A stretch of 64,000 nucleotides of DNA, from positions 372,001 through 436,000 of the forward strand of contig CBDFMS010000025.1 in NCBI GenBank assembly GCA_965249735.1. The letters are read 5' to 3'. The position numbers and the translations under genes are program-made. Numbering within the stretch: the first letter of the stretch is position 1; each line of letters begins with the position of its first letter. The notes below the pieces were generated by a model. It did not search any database and was not told the DNA's origin. It worked only from the letters and a program-made list of their open reading frames with translations. This document shows positions 51,891 to 60,121 of the stretch, piece by piece. Source of the DNA: JANQSS01 sp965249735 (GTDB lineage: Bacteria > Bacteroidota > Bacteroidia > Chitinophagales > Saprospiraceae).

Positions 51891-52820
51891 TTAACCAGCC
51901 ATCATCTCATCCCAGGTCATAACAACAGGATGGCCTTTTTGATTAAAGTAGGCCGTTGTTTCTTCCGGACTTCGCTTGCTCGTGGCCAGGACAAAGTCTC
52001 CGCCCCAGGTTCCAAGTGATTTAATCGCACCCCAATAGTCCGGGAACCGTTCGGTCTTGATCTTTGGTAGATCAAGAATTTCACTCAAAATTGATTCATG
52101 ATTATTGATCAGTTCATCTGTTTGACCGATATCATGCACATGAGTCATCTCTTCACTAATCGAACTGACGTCATCGATCAACCGTGTCTCAACTCGCGAT
52201 GAACGTGAGCGATAATATTCTACACCCTTAAGTGTATCTTGTTTTTGACCGGTATAAATAAAATATAATTTGTCGCGAATTTCTTTTGGAATCGCAGCCT
52301 TCCCGATTACCGGCATATTATCTGTCAAATGATAAAAAATAGGTCCACCTGCATTAGCACAAGCGATGTCATATCCCGATCCTCCAAATGTTCGGTTGTA
52401 TAATTCAAATGGATCGACATCAGCCCATTGCGCCATACAATATACCAGAGTAGAACTTGATCCTAATCCCCAGTCGAGGGGAAATTCACAAGTCGTTTCA
52501 ATTTTAAGACCGTTCCATTTACTTAGGAAGTCAGAATTAAGACGAACAGATTCTGTTAGAATTTGGGTGAGCCGGTTTCCGACGGAAGGATTGGATGTTT
52601 TCTCACAGGAAAAGTCAAAAAGTGAAATAACTGCTGAAAACCATTCTTCACCATTCGGGTCGAAGCTTTTCCATTTAATTTCTGATCCACGTCCTTTCAC
52701 GACTGTCATTTTCTGACCAGTCAGGGTAGGGCAGGCCAGCGCATGAGCTCCGTCAAGCACCAGGTATTCACCTGTCAATAGCAATTTTCCTTTAGCGTAA
52801 AATGTTTCGATAGCACCCAA
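51891..52820 (-). CDS. GHMP-family kinase in the mevalonate cluster
   Basis: 309 residues with the GHMP ATP-binding motif WGLGSSSTLV (near 115) and a phosphate-binding FGGSGYDIACANAGGP stretch. N-terminus GKLLLTGEYLVLDGAHALAC. The Bacteroidota mevalonate pathway commonly uses such a kinase; given the next genes (HMG-CoA reductase, IDI-2) it is probably mevalonate or phosphomevalonate kinase. Which of the two cannot be decided from the sequence. Downstream of HMG-CoA reductase by 17 bases on the same strand. Confidence 0.88.
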   Translation of the reverse strand: MGAIETFYAKGKLLLTGEYLVLDGAHALACPTLTGQKMTVVKGRGSEIKWKSFDPNGEEWFSAVISLFDFSCEKTSNPSVGNRLTQILTESVRLNSDFLSKWNGLKIETTCEFPLDWGLGSSSTLVYCMAQWADVDPFELYNRTFGGSGYDIACANAGGPIFYHLTDNMPVIGKAAIPKEIRDKLYFIYTGQKQDTLKGVEYYRSRSSRVETRLIDDVSSISEEMTHVHDIGQTDELINNHESILSEILDLPKIKTERFPDYWGAIKSLGTWGGDFVLATSKRSPEETTAYFNQKGHPVVMTWDEMMAG

Positions 52821-52837
52821 ATTAAGAAGCTACAATA

Positions 52838-54181
52838 TTATGAGATTTTATTCAGATTTTTTCGCTTTGCAGATAAAAAATCTCGCACCGCCGCAAAAGA
52901 TACGATTTGATTCTCGAAAAACATCTGAGCGGCCTGACTTTCTTCCTGACTCGCGTCCATCGAATGTAATATATTTCGAAGATGCAATTTCATGTGACCA
53001 TATTGTATGCCTGTGGTAATGAGCGATTTAACCGCCGCAAAATTCTGGGCCAATCCTGTGGAAGCAATGATTCCCATTAATTCAGCCGCACTGGGATTGC
53101 CCAATAACTCCAAGGACCGTCTGGCTATCGGATGTAAAATTGTTAGCCCACCTACCGTTCCAACAGGTAAAGGAATTTCTAGCCAAAATGAAAAAATTCC
53201 ATTTTCAAGACTACAATCTGACAAACCGCGATAGACACCATCGCGGGCAGCATGCGTATGTCCACATGCTTCTATCGCTCGAAAATCATTTCCGGTTGCC
53301 AAAACAACAGCATCAATTCCATTAAATATTCCCTTATTATGTGTTGTTGCCCGGTACGGATCAATACGAGCAATTTTGACTGCTCGACAAAAACGGTCGG
53401 CAAACATTTCTGAATTCATTCCTTTTGAAAACACACCCAGATCAGCAATCGGACATGAAACTTTGGCCACGGCCAGGCACTCCGGAGCATAATTAGACAA
53501 GATGCTCATGATGATTTCACAATCATAATTATGCTCAACAAATGGAGGATACGTAAGTAGCCAACCATCCAGTGTGATCGCAAATTGCTCCAGCACAGAA
53601 TTAATGAAATTTGCTCCCATGGAATCACAGGTATCAAATTTTACATTGAGTTGATAATAGTCTTTAGTATGCGGGTCGGGTGATTTTAGTTCGATTGAAA
53701 TTATTCCACCACCACGTTCCTCCATATTTTTTGTAAGATCCTTCGTATCCTCAATTAATTTTTTTTTCAATTCGTGAAAATGCTTGTGCAGTTCTTCTGA
53801 TAACCCATCCCAGTAAAAATGCACCTGGCCGGTTTTAATCATGTTTTTGACTTCAACATGAAATCCTCCGCGTTGCATCCAAAATTTGGCGGCACTGGCT
53901 GCCGCAGCGACCACAGAACTTTCTTCTATGACCATTGGAACGGCGTAGGTTTTACCATTGATCACAAAATTAGGAGCGATACCATAAGGCAATGGAAAAT
54001 TGCTAATCGTGTTTTCGCTAAATCCATCGAAGAGCCGCTGTTGGTCTTCATTCTCTAGCCAATAGCTTTTAAGTTCCTTCATGACTGTATCGGGGTCCTT
54101 GAAAAATTTTTCAACAACCCATCTTATCTTTCCAAGTTTAGATAATTTCGAAAAGCCTGTTATAGTTTTATTATCGTCCAA
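52838..54181 (-). CDS. mvaA: Hydroxymethylglutaryl-CoA reductase, class II
   Basis: 447 residues; forms mevalonate from HMG-CoA. Shows the catalytic Glu in VIEESSVVAAAAS (near 85), Lys in TTHNKGIFNGIDAVVLATGND (near 275), the Asp region and the catalytic His in TTGIQYGHMKLH (near 395). The sequence pattern is the bacterial class II type, lacking the membrane domain of eukaryotic enzymes. Central in the cluster with IDI-2 upstream and the GHMP kinase downstream. Confidence 0.94.
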   Translation of the reverse strand: MDDNKTITGFSKLSKLGKIRWVVEKFFKDPDTVMKELKSYWLENEDQQRLFDGFSENTISNFPLPYGIAPNFVINGKTYAVPMVIEESSVVAAAASAAKFWMQRGGFHVEVKNMIKTGQVHFYWDGLSEELHKHFHELKKKLIEDTKDLTKNMEERGGGIISIELKSPDPHTKDYYQLNVKFDTCDSMGANFINSVLEQFAITLDGWLLTYPPFVEHNYDCEIIMSILSNYAPECLAVAKVSCPIADLGVFSKGMNSEMFADRFCRAVKIARIDPYRATTHNKGIFNGIDAVVLATGNDFRAIEACGHTHAARDGVYRGLSDCSLENGIFSFWLEIPLPVGTVGGLTILHPIARRSLELLGNPSAAELMGIIASTGLAQNFAAVKSLITTGIQYGHMKLHLRNILHSMDASQEESQAAQMFFENQIVSFAAVRDFLSAKRKNLNKIS

Positions 54182-54217
54182 TTGAATGTTTCGTTCTGCT
54201 GTGAATCGATTTATATT

Positions 54218-55240
54218 TTATTTCTTTCGAACATGTAAATAGGCATTGGCCATCATAAGACCATCCATTTGCGATTGAAAGTACTCAGCTAAATCATCAT
54301 ATCCTGTCAATGCAGGTTTTAAGAATGCAGAGGCCTGACCGTATATTGAATTTCCTGCACATTTCTCCATTAAATAATATCCCTGTAAATAATTTGTTAC
54401 ACCACCTGAAATAATAAATTCTTTGCATCGGACGTCCGAATCGTTAAGATTATTATTTACAAATTCGATCATTTCATCAGCAGTATGTCCGATGTGTGAT
54501 ATTGAATCTTTGTATTGAGTAGAACGTTCAGACCTGTTGAGTTCGAGTCGGGTAAAATTCGTTCCACCCGCTGCTCCGAATTCTATTGCATCAAGCGGCA
54601 ATTTCATTAATTGTTTAAGACTCTTCGGTCCCATTCCCTGGCCTACTTCCTTTACTATAATCGAACAATCCAGGTGATTGCATAATTCTGTAATTGTTTC
54701 CAAAGGTGTTCTATTAATAGAATCACCCTCAGGCTGAGCCCATTCCTGTAATGGATTAATATGAATGATGAGACCATCGGCTTTCAGATTTTCAATCAGC
54801 CTTTTTATTTTATCAGTTGCTTTGTTCGATATAATTTCCTCGATTTGAGCTATACCTAAGTTGGCGTAAAACGGTCGGTCATTTCCAAGAATGGGCCTCA
54901 GATTGAAATCTGGAAACCGATCATTTGAATGTAACAAGGCGCGGCAAGATCCTAGGCCCATTCCCAATTCAAAGTCAGCACATAAGCGAGCAAGTTTTTC
55001 ATTAATGCTTTTTGCCCGTTCCGTGCCACCAGTCATACTTGAAACCCAAACAGGAAACTTGAATGGCTTGCCCAGAAAATCCGTTTTCAAATCTTGGGTT
55101 GTCGGATGTGCGGTGATGATAGGCTCATAATAGAATCTTTCGTCAATATCCCCGGCCTCAATACGGGATCGGAATGCTAACTCGATGTGATCTTGTTTGC
55201 GTGAAGCCTGTAACTCGTCCGTGTCTGAATCATCCCTCAT
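54218..55240 (-). CDS. fni: Type 2 isopentenyl-diphosphate Delta-isomerase
   Basis: FMN- and NAD(P)H-dependent interconversion of isopentenyl and dimethylallyl diphosphate at the end of the mevalonate pathway. 340 residues, TIM-barrel type 2 family: N-terminal RKQDHIELAF, SSMTGGTERAKSINEKLAR, the FMN/substrate loops LGSCRALL and VKEVGQGMGP, GAAGGTNFTRLE and SGGVTNYLQG. First gene of the mevalonate run. Confidence 0.95.
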   Translation of the reverse strand: MRDDSDTDELQASRKQDHIELAFRSRIEAGDIDERFYYEPIITAHPTTQDLKTDFLGKPFKFPVWVSSMTGGTERAKSINEKLARLCADFELGMGLGSCRALLHSNDRFPDFNLRPILGNDRPFYANLGIAQIEEIISNKATDKIKRLIENLKADGLIIHINPLQEWAQPEGDSINRTPLETITELCNHLDCSIIVKEVGQGMGPKSLKQLMKLPLDAIEFGAAGGTNFTRLELNRSERSTQYKDSISHIGHTADEMIEFVNNNLNDSDVRCKEFIISGGVTNYLQGYYLMEKCAGNSIYGQASAFLKPALTGYDDLAEYFQSQMDGLMMANAYLHVRKK

Positions 55241-55328
55241 ATGAAGCGATTAAGATAGGTAGATTTGAGGATATAGCACCTCCAGCGGCCAACAGGAATC
55301 TATTTAAAAAGATGTACCTTAGTCAGCT

Positions 55329-55787
55329 ATGAGGTCAATGCAGCAGTGGCTGGATGCGTACGGTGTGAGTCATCAGAATAAAACGAATAAATTCATACAC
55401 TGGATCTGTGTGCCGGCAATTGTCTTTAGTTTGTTCGGATTCTTAACAGCGGCTCCAGTGCCTGGATTTATGCCCTTTGATTGGGTTGTTCTAGCTGGAA
55501 TACTCATCTTTATTTTTTACATCCGGTTATCCATTTCGATGACGATCGGCTTCTTCTTAATTTGGATCGCATTGAAAATGGGAAATGCGTTCTTACTGAC
55601 AAATCTTGGAAGTGCAGGATTACTCTGGGTATCTGTTGCTATCTTTGTGGGTGCCTGGATAGGTCAATTTATAGGGCATAAAATTGAAGGGGCCAAACCC
55701 TCATTTTTTGAAGATTTGCAATATCTTATGATTGGCCCGGCCTGGCTATTACATTTTATCTATAGAAAAGTAGGTATTCCATATTGA
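55329..55787 (+). CDS. DUF962/Mpo1-like membrane protein
   Basis: 152 residues with the characteristic N-terminus QWLDAYGVSHQNKTNKFIHW and four hydrophobic helices (about 29-47, 52-70, 74-100, 100-118), ending in PAWLLHFIYRKVGI. The yeast relative Mpo1 is a dioxygenase acting on 2-hydroxy fatty acids; activity in bacteria is unproven. The promoter region is shared with the divergent fni gene; a TACCTTAG box lies about 15 bases upstream. Confidence 0.88.
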   Translation: MRSMQQWLDAYGVSHQNKTNKFIHWICVPAIVFSLFGFLTAAPVPGFMPFDWVVLAGILIFIFYIRLSISMTIGFFLIWIALKMGNAFLLTNLGSAGLLWVSVAIFVGAWIGQFIGHKIEGAKPSFFEDLQYLMIGPAWLLHFIYRKVGIPY

Positions 55788-55870
55788 ATTAGATATAAAA
55801 AACAGAGTCTCATGAGACACCTATGTGTCACCGATTTGGAATTGGGATATAATTAGAATAGAAAAATATT

Positions 55871-56572
55871 ATGACGAAACAGATAAAAAAATGGGAACAG
55901 ATAAAAGGAGAAAATTCCTGGACGATGTTCAAAGTTCTGGCTGAATTTGTTGAAGGATTTGAAACGTTAAATGCTGTTGGACCTTGCGTTTCCATTTTTG
56001 GTAGTGCACGAACTCAACCCGGCACAAAGTATTATGAGCTGGCTGTTGAAATCGCACGACAGCTTACAGAAGAAGGATTTGGCGTTATTACTGGTGGGGG
56101 ACCTGGGATCATGGAAGCCGGGAATAAAGGGGCAAAACTGAATGGCGGCGCCTCAGTGGGTTTGAATATCGAATTACCTTTTGAACAAAACGGAAACCCG
56201 TTTATTGATGACGATAAAAACCTGCAGTACAGATACTTCTTCGTGCGAAAAGTAATGTTTGTAAAATTTGCTCAGGGATTTATTGTATTACCGGGTGGAT
56301 TTGGTACACTTGATGAAATGTTTGAAGTCCTTACTTTAATTCAGACTAATAAAATTTCGAAAGTACCAATCGTACTAGTGGGTTCTGAATTTTGGGGCGG
56401 ATTAAAAGAATGGATTATTAATGTGATGTTGAAACAGTATAACAATATTTCAGAAAAGGACCTCGCCTTAATCCCGATTACAGACGATCCAAAGGAAGTT
56501 GTCGATATTATCAATAAATTTTATGAAGATGATGAAGATAAGCATGTGTTGAAACCGAACTACGAACTGTAA
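55871..56572 (+). CDS. LOG family protein (TIGR00730-type Rossmann fold)
   Basis: 233 residues with the diagnostic motifs GGGPGIMEAGNKGA (near 76) and PGGFGTLDEMFE (near 138). Relatives cleave cytokinin nucleoside monophosphates or act as nucleotide/pyrimidine-ribonucleotide 5'-monophosphate hydrolases; other annotated 'lysine decarboxylases' are misnamed. Real substrate unknown. Convergent with the sugar-transferase operon. Confidence 0.93.
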   Translation: MTKQIKKWEQIKGENSWTMFKVLAEFVEGFETLNAVGPCVSIFGSARTQPGTKYYELAVEIARQLTEEGFGVITGGGPGIMEAGNKGAKLNGGASVGLNIELPFEQNGNPFIDDDKNLQYRYFFVRKVMFVKFAQGFIVLPGGFGTLDEMFEVLTLIQTNKISKVPIVLVGSEFWGGLKEWIINVMLKQYNNISEKDLALIPITDDPKEVVDIINKFYEDDEDKHVLKPNYEL

Positions 56573-56586
56573 GAATCAATAATCCA

Positions 56587-58005
56587 TCATTTTCCGCGAC
56601 CTTGAAAAACGACAAACAGCGTATAAAACAAAATTTTTATATCGAGGGCTAAAGACATATTTTCAATATATAGAATATCATAATTTAGACGCTGTAGCAT
56701 TTCATCCACCGTTGAGGCGTAGCCATATTTGACCTGTCCCCAGGAAGTTATACCTGGTTTTACTTTAAGTAGGTGACGATGGTGAGGTGCTTGTCTCAAT
56801 ATCTTATCTATGAAAAATTTACGTTCCGGACGTGGTCCGACCAAAGACATTTCTCCTTTTAGAACATTCCAAAATTGAGGTAATTCATCCAATCGCCATT
56901 TCCGCATTATGGCCCCCCAAGGTGTGCTCCGGTCATCGGCATCAGAAGAAAGTTGGGGTCCGTCCTTTTCGGAGTCCAAATACATCGACCTGAATTTATA
57001 CATAATGAATGGTCGACCACTTTTACCTACTCGTTGTTGAGCAAAAATAGAAGGACCAGGAGATGAGAATCGTACACGTAGAGCCGTGTAAAGAAGTAGA
57101 GGTGATAAACATATCAAAGCAAACAAACTTCCGACAATATCCATTAAACGTTTTGTCGTTTGCTGCCACTTGGGCATAAGGCGCTTATCAATTTCAATTA
57201 AAAGAGCACCATAGACATAGTTCATTTTTACTTTTCCAAGCATGATATCCTGAATACCAGGAATTATTTTAATCAAGATATTATCATGTTGAAATAAACC
57301 GTTGAGTATAGGTTCCAATAAATGTTGTTCATGTGGCTCGATGGCAATGATGACTTCTTCGATATGTTGACGTTCCACCACCGTATGAATATCTTTAACC
57401 TTGCCTAATTGGCGGATATTCTCAGATAATAATTCGCTGTGATGACCATTGGTCACAATGTATCCAGCAAATCGTTGTCCCTGACTCTTTACTTGAGTTG
57501 TTAGCTCGGTAAAAATATTTTCAGCTGACTGCCGGCTTCCTATCAATAAAGTAGCATATGATACTTTTCGGTTTTTTAATTTGGCACTTGCCAGACTCAA
57601 TTGAATCATGCGAAAACCGGCGGTAAAAATAAATTGAAGCAAAAACAATGTAAATATGGATGAATAAAATGTCCAGTTATCACCGAAGGTGTCATCCAGT
57701 AGAAGAGTAAAAAATATAATGACCGACCCGACTATTGTAATAAAAAGTGTATTGGTGAGGACTTTCAATCGTGAAAAACGATAAATGTCTCCATATGCGC
57801 CAAAAAAAACATAAAACAACATCCATGCCAATGGAATAAGAATGATGCCTAATAAAAAATTGTCTTCATGGACAAGGTGATTCCATTGATAATCTGGAAC
57901 CACCATTGTTTTTCTTAAAAAATAAAATATAGCCCAGGCCAGGATGGCTGCGAGATAGTCCCCAAGAATGTACAATATGCTATCGATACGCTTGTCTCCG
58001 GTCAT
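56587..58005 (-). CDS. Polyprenyl-phosphate sugar-1-phosphate transferase
   Basis: Starts synthesis of an exopolysaccharide or glycan by attaching sugar-1-P to the lipid carrier. 472 residues: four N-terminal helices (about 12-120), a Rossmann-like CoA-binding-type middle, one more helix near 295, then the conserved catalytic domain with MYKFRSM (near 345), RKWRLDELPQFWNVLKGEMS (near 375) and VGPRPE. Last gene of the alaS-led operon. Confidence 0.92.
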   Translation of the reverse strand: MTGDKRIDSILYILGDYLAAILAWAIFYFLRKTMVVPDYQWNHLVHEDNFLLGIILIPLAWMLFYVFFGAYGDIYRFSRLKVLTNTLFITIVGSVIIFFTLLLDDTFGDNWTFYSSIFTLFLLQFIFTAGFRMIQLSLASAKLKNRKVSYATLLIGSRQSAENIFTELTTQVKSQGQRFAGYIVTNGHHSELLSENIRQLGKVKDIHTVVERQHIEEVIIAIEPHEQHLLEPILNGLFQHDNILIKIIPGIQDIMLGKVKMNYVYGALLIEIDKRLMPKWQQTTKRLMDIVGSLFALICLSPLLLYTALRVRFSSPGPSIFAQQRVGKSGRPFIMYKFRSMYLDSEKDGPQLSSDADDRSTPWGAIMRKWRLDELPQFWNVLKGEMSLVGPRPERKFFIDKILRQAPHHRHLLKVKPGITSWGQVKYGYASTVDEMLQRLNYDILYIENMSLALDIKILFYTLFVVFQGRGK

Positions 58006-58023
58006 AAGCCATATAGGTTTATC

Positions 58024-58878
58024 CTATTCCAGGTACAACAATTTTATATCGTCAATAATTGCACGCCCGATTGCCAGCGTGTCACTGTTACTATGGATGG
58101 CACCCAGCAATAGTTGAATTTCATCAGCACCTGAAGTTCTAATTTCAGGTCCTATGTCGACATAGACTTTATTCCAGTCGACACTGGGAAAGAGTATCAC
58201 CTTATAGATTTTCTCGGTCCCAATTAGGGCGGACTTGGCTAAAATTCCAACTCCAAGTTCAATGTTGTTTTTATGGGTTAGCTCCACAATAACATCACCG
58301 GTAATAGGGAAGTTGGACATAGAAGGTTGCCACGCAATTTCTAATAGTGGGTCGTCTATTGTGACTTCCATGACACCGCCTGTCGAACTATTATATCCGA
58401 TTCCACTCTCCAATCGAAATTCAGTATTAACATTGCCATCAGCGTCTTCGGAAAAACCCGTTCCATTTTCAAAATTTTCCAATATTCTAAAATTGACATT
58501 ATTGAGATATCGAAATGTTGGAGTAAACTCGATCAGATCCCCCGGTGAGAAATTTCGTTGTATTGTATCAGAGGACATCATTTGATAGATGGCTGGCTGT
58601 TCGACTAATCCATTTTTTCTTATTCCGGGAAATATCAGTAAGGCTTCATTACCTGAGGCCAAAACGGGTATTTCATTGTCGTAAGAAAAACCGCCTAATA
58701 AACTAGTTCGGTGAAACATAAAATATTTGGAAATGTCTTGAAAGGCGCTTCCTTGATTACTGTTAATCGAGAAGTTTGGTGGATGAACTGTGACAAATAC
58801 CGGGATATCGGCTTCCTCTGCGCAAGAAGAAAAAATTAGAATCGTCAAAATCAGTATGCACAGCAGGTTAGACCTCAT
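58024..58878 (-). CDS. Hypothetical lipoprotein
   Basis: 284 residues with a lipoprotein signal (LTILIFSSC, Cys19), followed by an all-beta-looking body (repeated short strands with Asp/Asn-rich turns). No enzymatic motif recognised. Start overlaps the end of the Gfo/Idh gene by 11 bases and it is 18 bases before the sugar transferase, so it is one gene of a five-gene run. Role unknown, possibly envelope-associated. Confidence 0.75.
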   Translation of the reverse strand: MRSNLLCILILTILIFSSCAEEADIPVFVTVHPPNFSINSNQGSAFQDISKYFMFHRTSLLGGFSYDNEIPVLASGNEALLIFPGIRKNGLVEQPAIYQMMSSDTIQRNFSPGDLIEFTPTFRYLNNVNFRILENFENGTGFSEDADGNVNTEFRLESGIGYNSSTGGVMEVTIDDPLLEIAWQPSMSNFPITGDVIVELTHKNNIELGVGILAKSALIGTEKIYKVILFPSVDWNKVYVDIGPEIRTSGADEIQLLLGAIHSNSDTLAIGRAIIDDIKLLYLE

Positions 58879-59836
58879 TGTCCATAATTTTATAAGCTAA
58901 TTCAAGCGCCTGAATACCATCTTCGAGGGAAACATAGGCTGTCGTATCCCCGGTTATGCAGGAATAAAATGTTTCGAGCTCCATCAGAATGGCGTTTACA
59001 GGTTTTATCTCAGGTAAATACATATCAATCTTACGTGGCCCCTTACGTGTTGCCAATAATTCTTCCGGATCGTCGCCTTCGTCAGGTTCTGAAAGACTGA
59101 TGATCTGTGTTTGCTTTTCAAGCAGATCAATGGATATATAAGCATCTTCCTGAAAGACTCTCATCTTTCTCATGGTTTTTAAAGAGATTCGACTTGCAGT
59201 CAGGTTGACCACACATCCATTTTCAAATGTTAATCTGGCATTGCAAATATCATCTGTCGTACTGACCACCGACAGACGTTTTGATTGAATGTCGACCACT
59301 TTACTTCCGACTAATTTTAATATGAGATCAAGGTCGTGAATCATCAAGTCAAGTACCACGGAGACGTCAGTACCTCGTGGGTTAAATTGTGCAAGACGAT
59401 GAGCTTCGATGAAGCCCGGATGAATGTCCGTCCCCTTGAGTGATAAAATGGCAGGATTAAATCGCTCGACATGGCCGATTTGAACTTTTACACCATATTC
59501 ATCTTGAAGCTCTTTTAAACTTAATGCTTCGTCGACTGTTGTCGTGACCGGCTTTTCAATAAATACATGCTTTCCTGCTTTAATGGCCTGAGCTGCAACC
59601 TCGAAATGATATTTTGTAGGTGTGACTATGTCAAGCACATCCACTTGTTTGAGCAATTCATCAAGCTGGTCGAAAAATGGAATGCCGTGAAGTGCACTCA
59701 TCTCCGTTGCTCTTTCAGCGTTGACGTCATAAAACCCAATTGTTTCATAGCAATCTGAAAGGCCAAGACATTTTAAATGAATATTGCCTAAATGCCCGAC
59801 ACCGGCTACACCAATTTTTAATTTTTCTTTAATCAT
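58868..59836 (-). CDS. Gfo/Idh/MocA family oxidoreductase
   Basis: 322 residues: N-terminal Rossmann motif GVAGVGHLGNIHLK (near 9), then VTPTKYH and EKPVTTT (near 94-99, the characteristic EKP Lys) and the C-terminal alpha/beta substrate domain. Typically NAD(P)-dependent oxidoreductases on sugars or inositols; substrate unknown. Overlaps the lipoprotein gene by 11 bases and the small membrane gene by four. Co-transcription with the sugar transferase hints at glycan precursor work. Confidence 0.9.
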   Translation of the reverse strand: MIKEKLKIGVAGVGHLGNIHLKCLGLSDCYETIGFYDVNAERATEMSALHGIPFFDQLDELLKQVDVLDIVTPTKYHFEVAAQAIKAGKHVFIEKPVTTTVDEALSLKELQDEYGVKVQIGHVERFNPAILSLKGTDIHPGFIEAHRLAQFNPRGTDVSVVLDLMIHDLDLILKLVGSKVVDIQSKRLSVVSTTDDICNARLTFENGCVVNLTASRISLKTMRKMRVFQEDAYISIDLLEKQTQIISLSEPDEGDDPEELLATRKGPRKIDMYLPEIKPVNAILMELETFYSCITGDTTAYVSLEDGIQALELAYKIMDNEV

Positions 59837-60114
59837 GCAGGTTTTAAAATTAAATAAGTAAACATAGCGAGGACCACGAGAATGATCAGGGCTAATCCCG
59901 TAATCATCGATTGGCGATAATTATTTAATAATTCCGCATGATCCGGGTATGTGACCTCAACGAGGTCGGAAAATTTATTTTTATTTAATAATTGCCTAAG
60001 TTCAATTCGCAACTGATGCTTTTTTATTTCTTTGAATAATTTCATCAGGCGAATCCTAAAAAAAACATTGATCACAAATAATCCGCCAAGAAAAATCAAC
60101 ATAATCGCTTTCAT
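59833..60114 (-). CDS. Small two-helix membrane protein
   Basis: 93 residues, N-terminal hydrophobic segment (3-20) and C-terminal segment (73-89), with a charged middle (KLFKEIKKHQLRIELRQL). No known family. Four-base overlap with the Gfo/Idh gene and seven bases after alaS, so it is part of the operon. Function unknown. Confidence 0.75.
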   Translation of the reverse strand: MKAIMLIFLGGLFVINVFFRIRLMKLFKEIKKHQLRIELRQLLNKNKFSDLVEVTYPDHAELLNNYRQSMITGLALIILVVLAMFTYLILKPA

Positions 60115-60121
60115 AAGAGAA

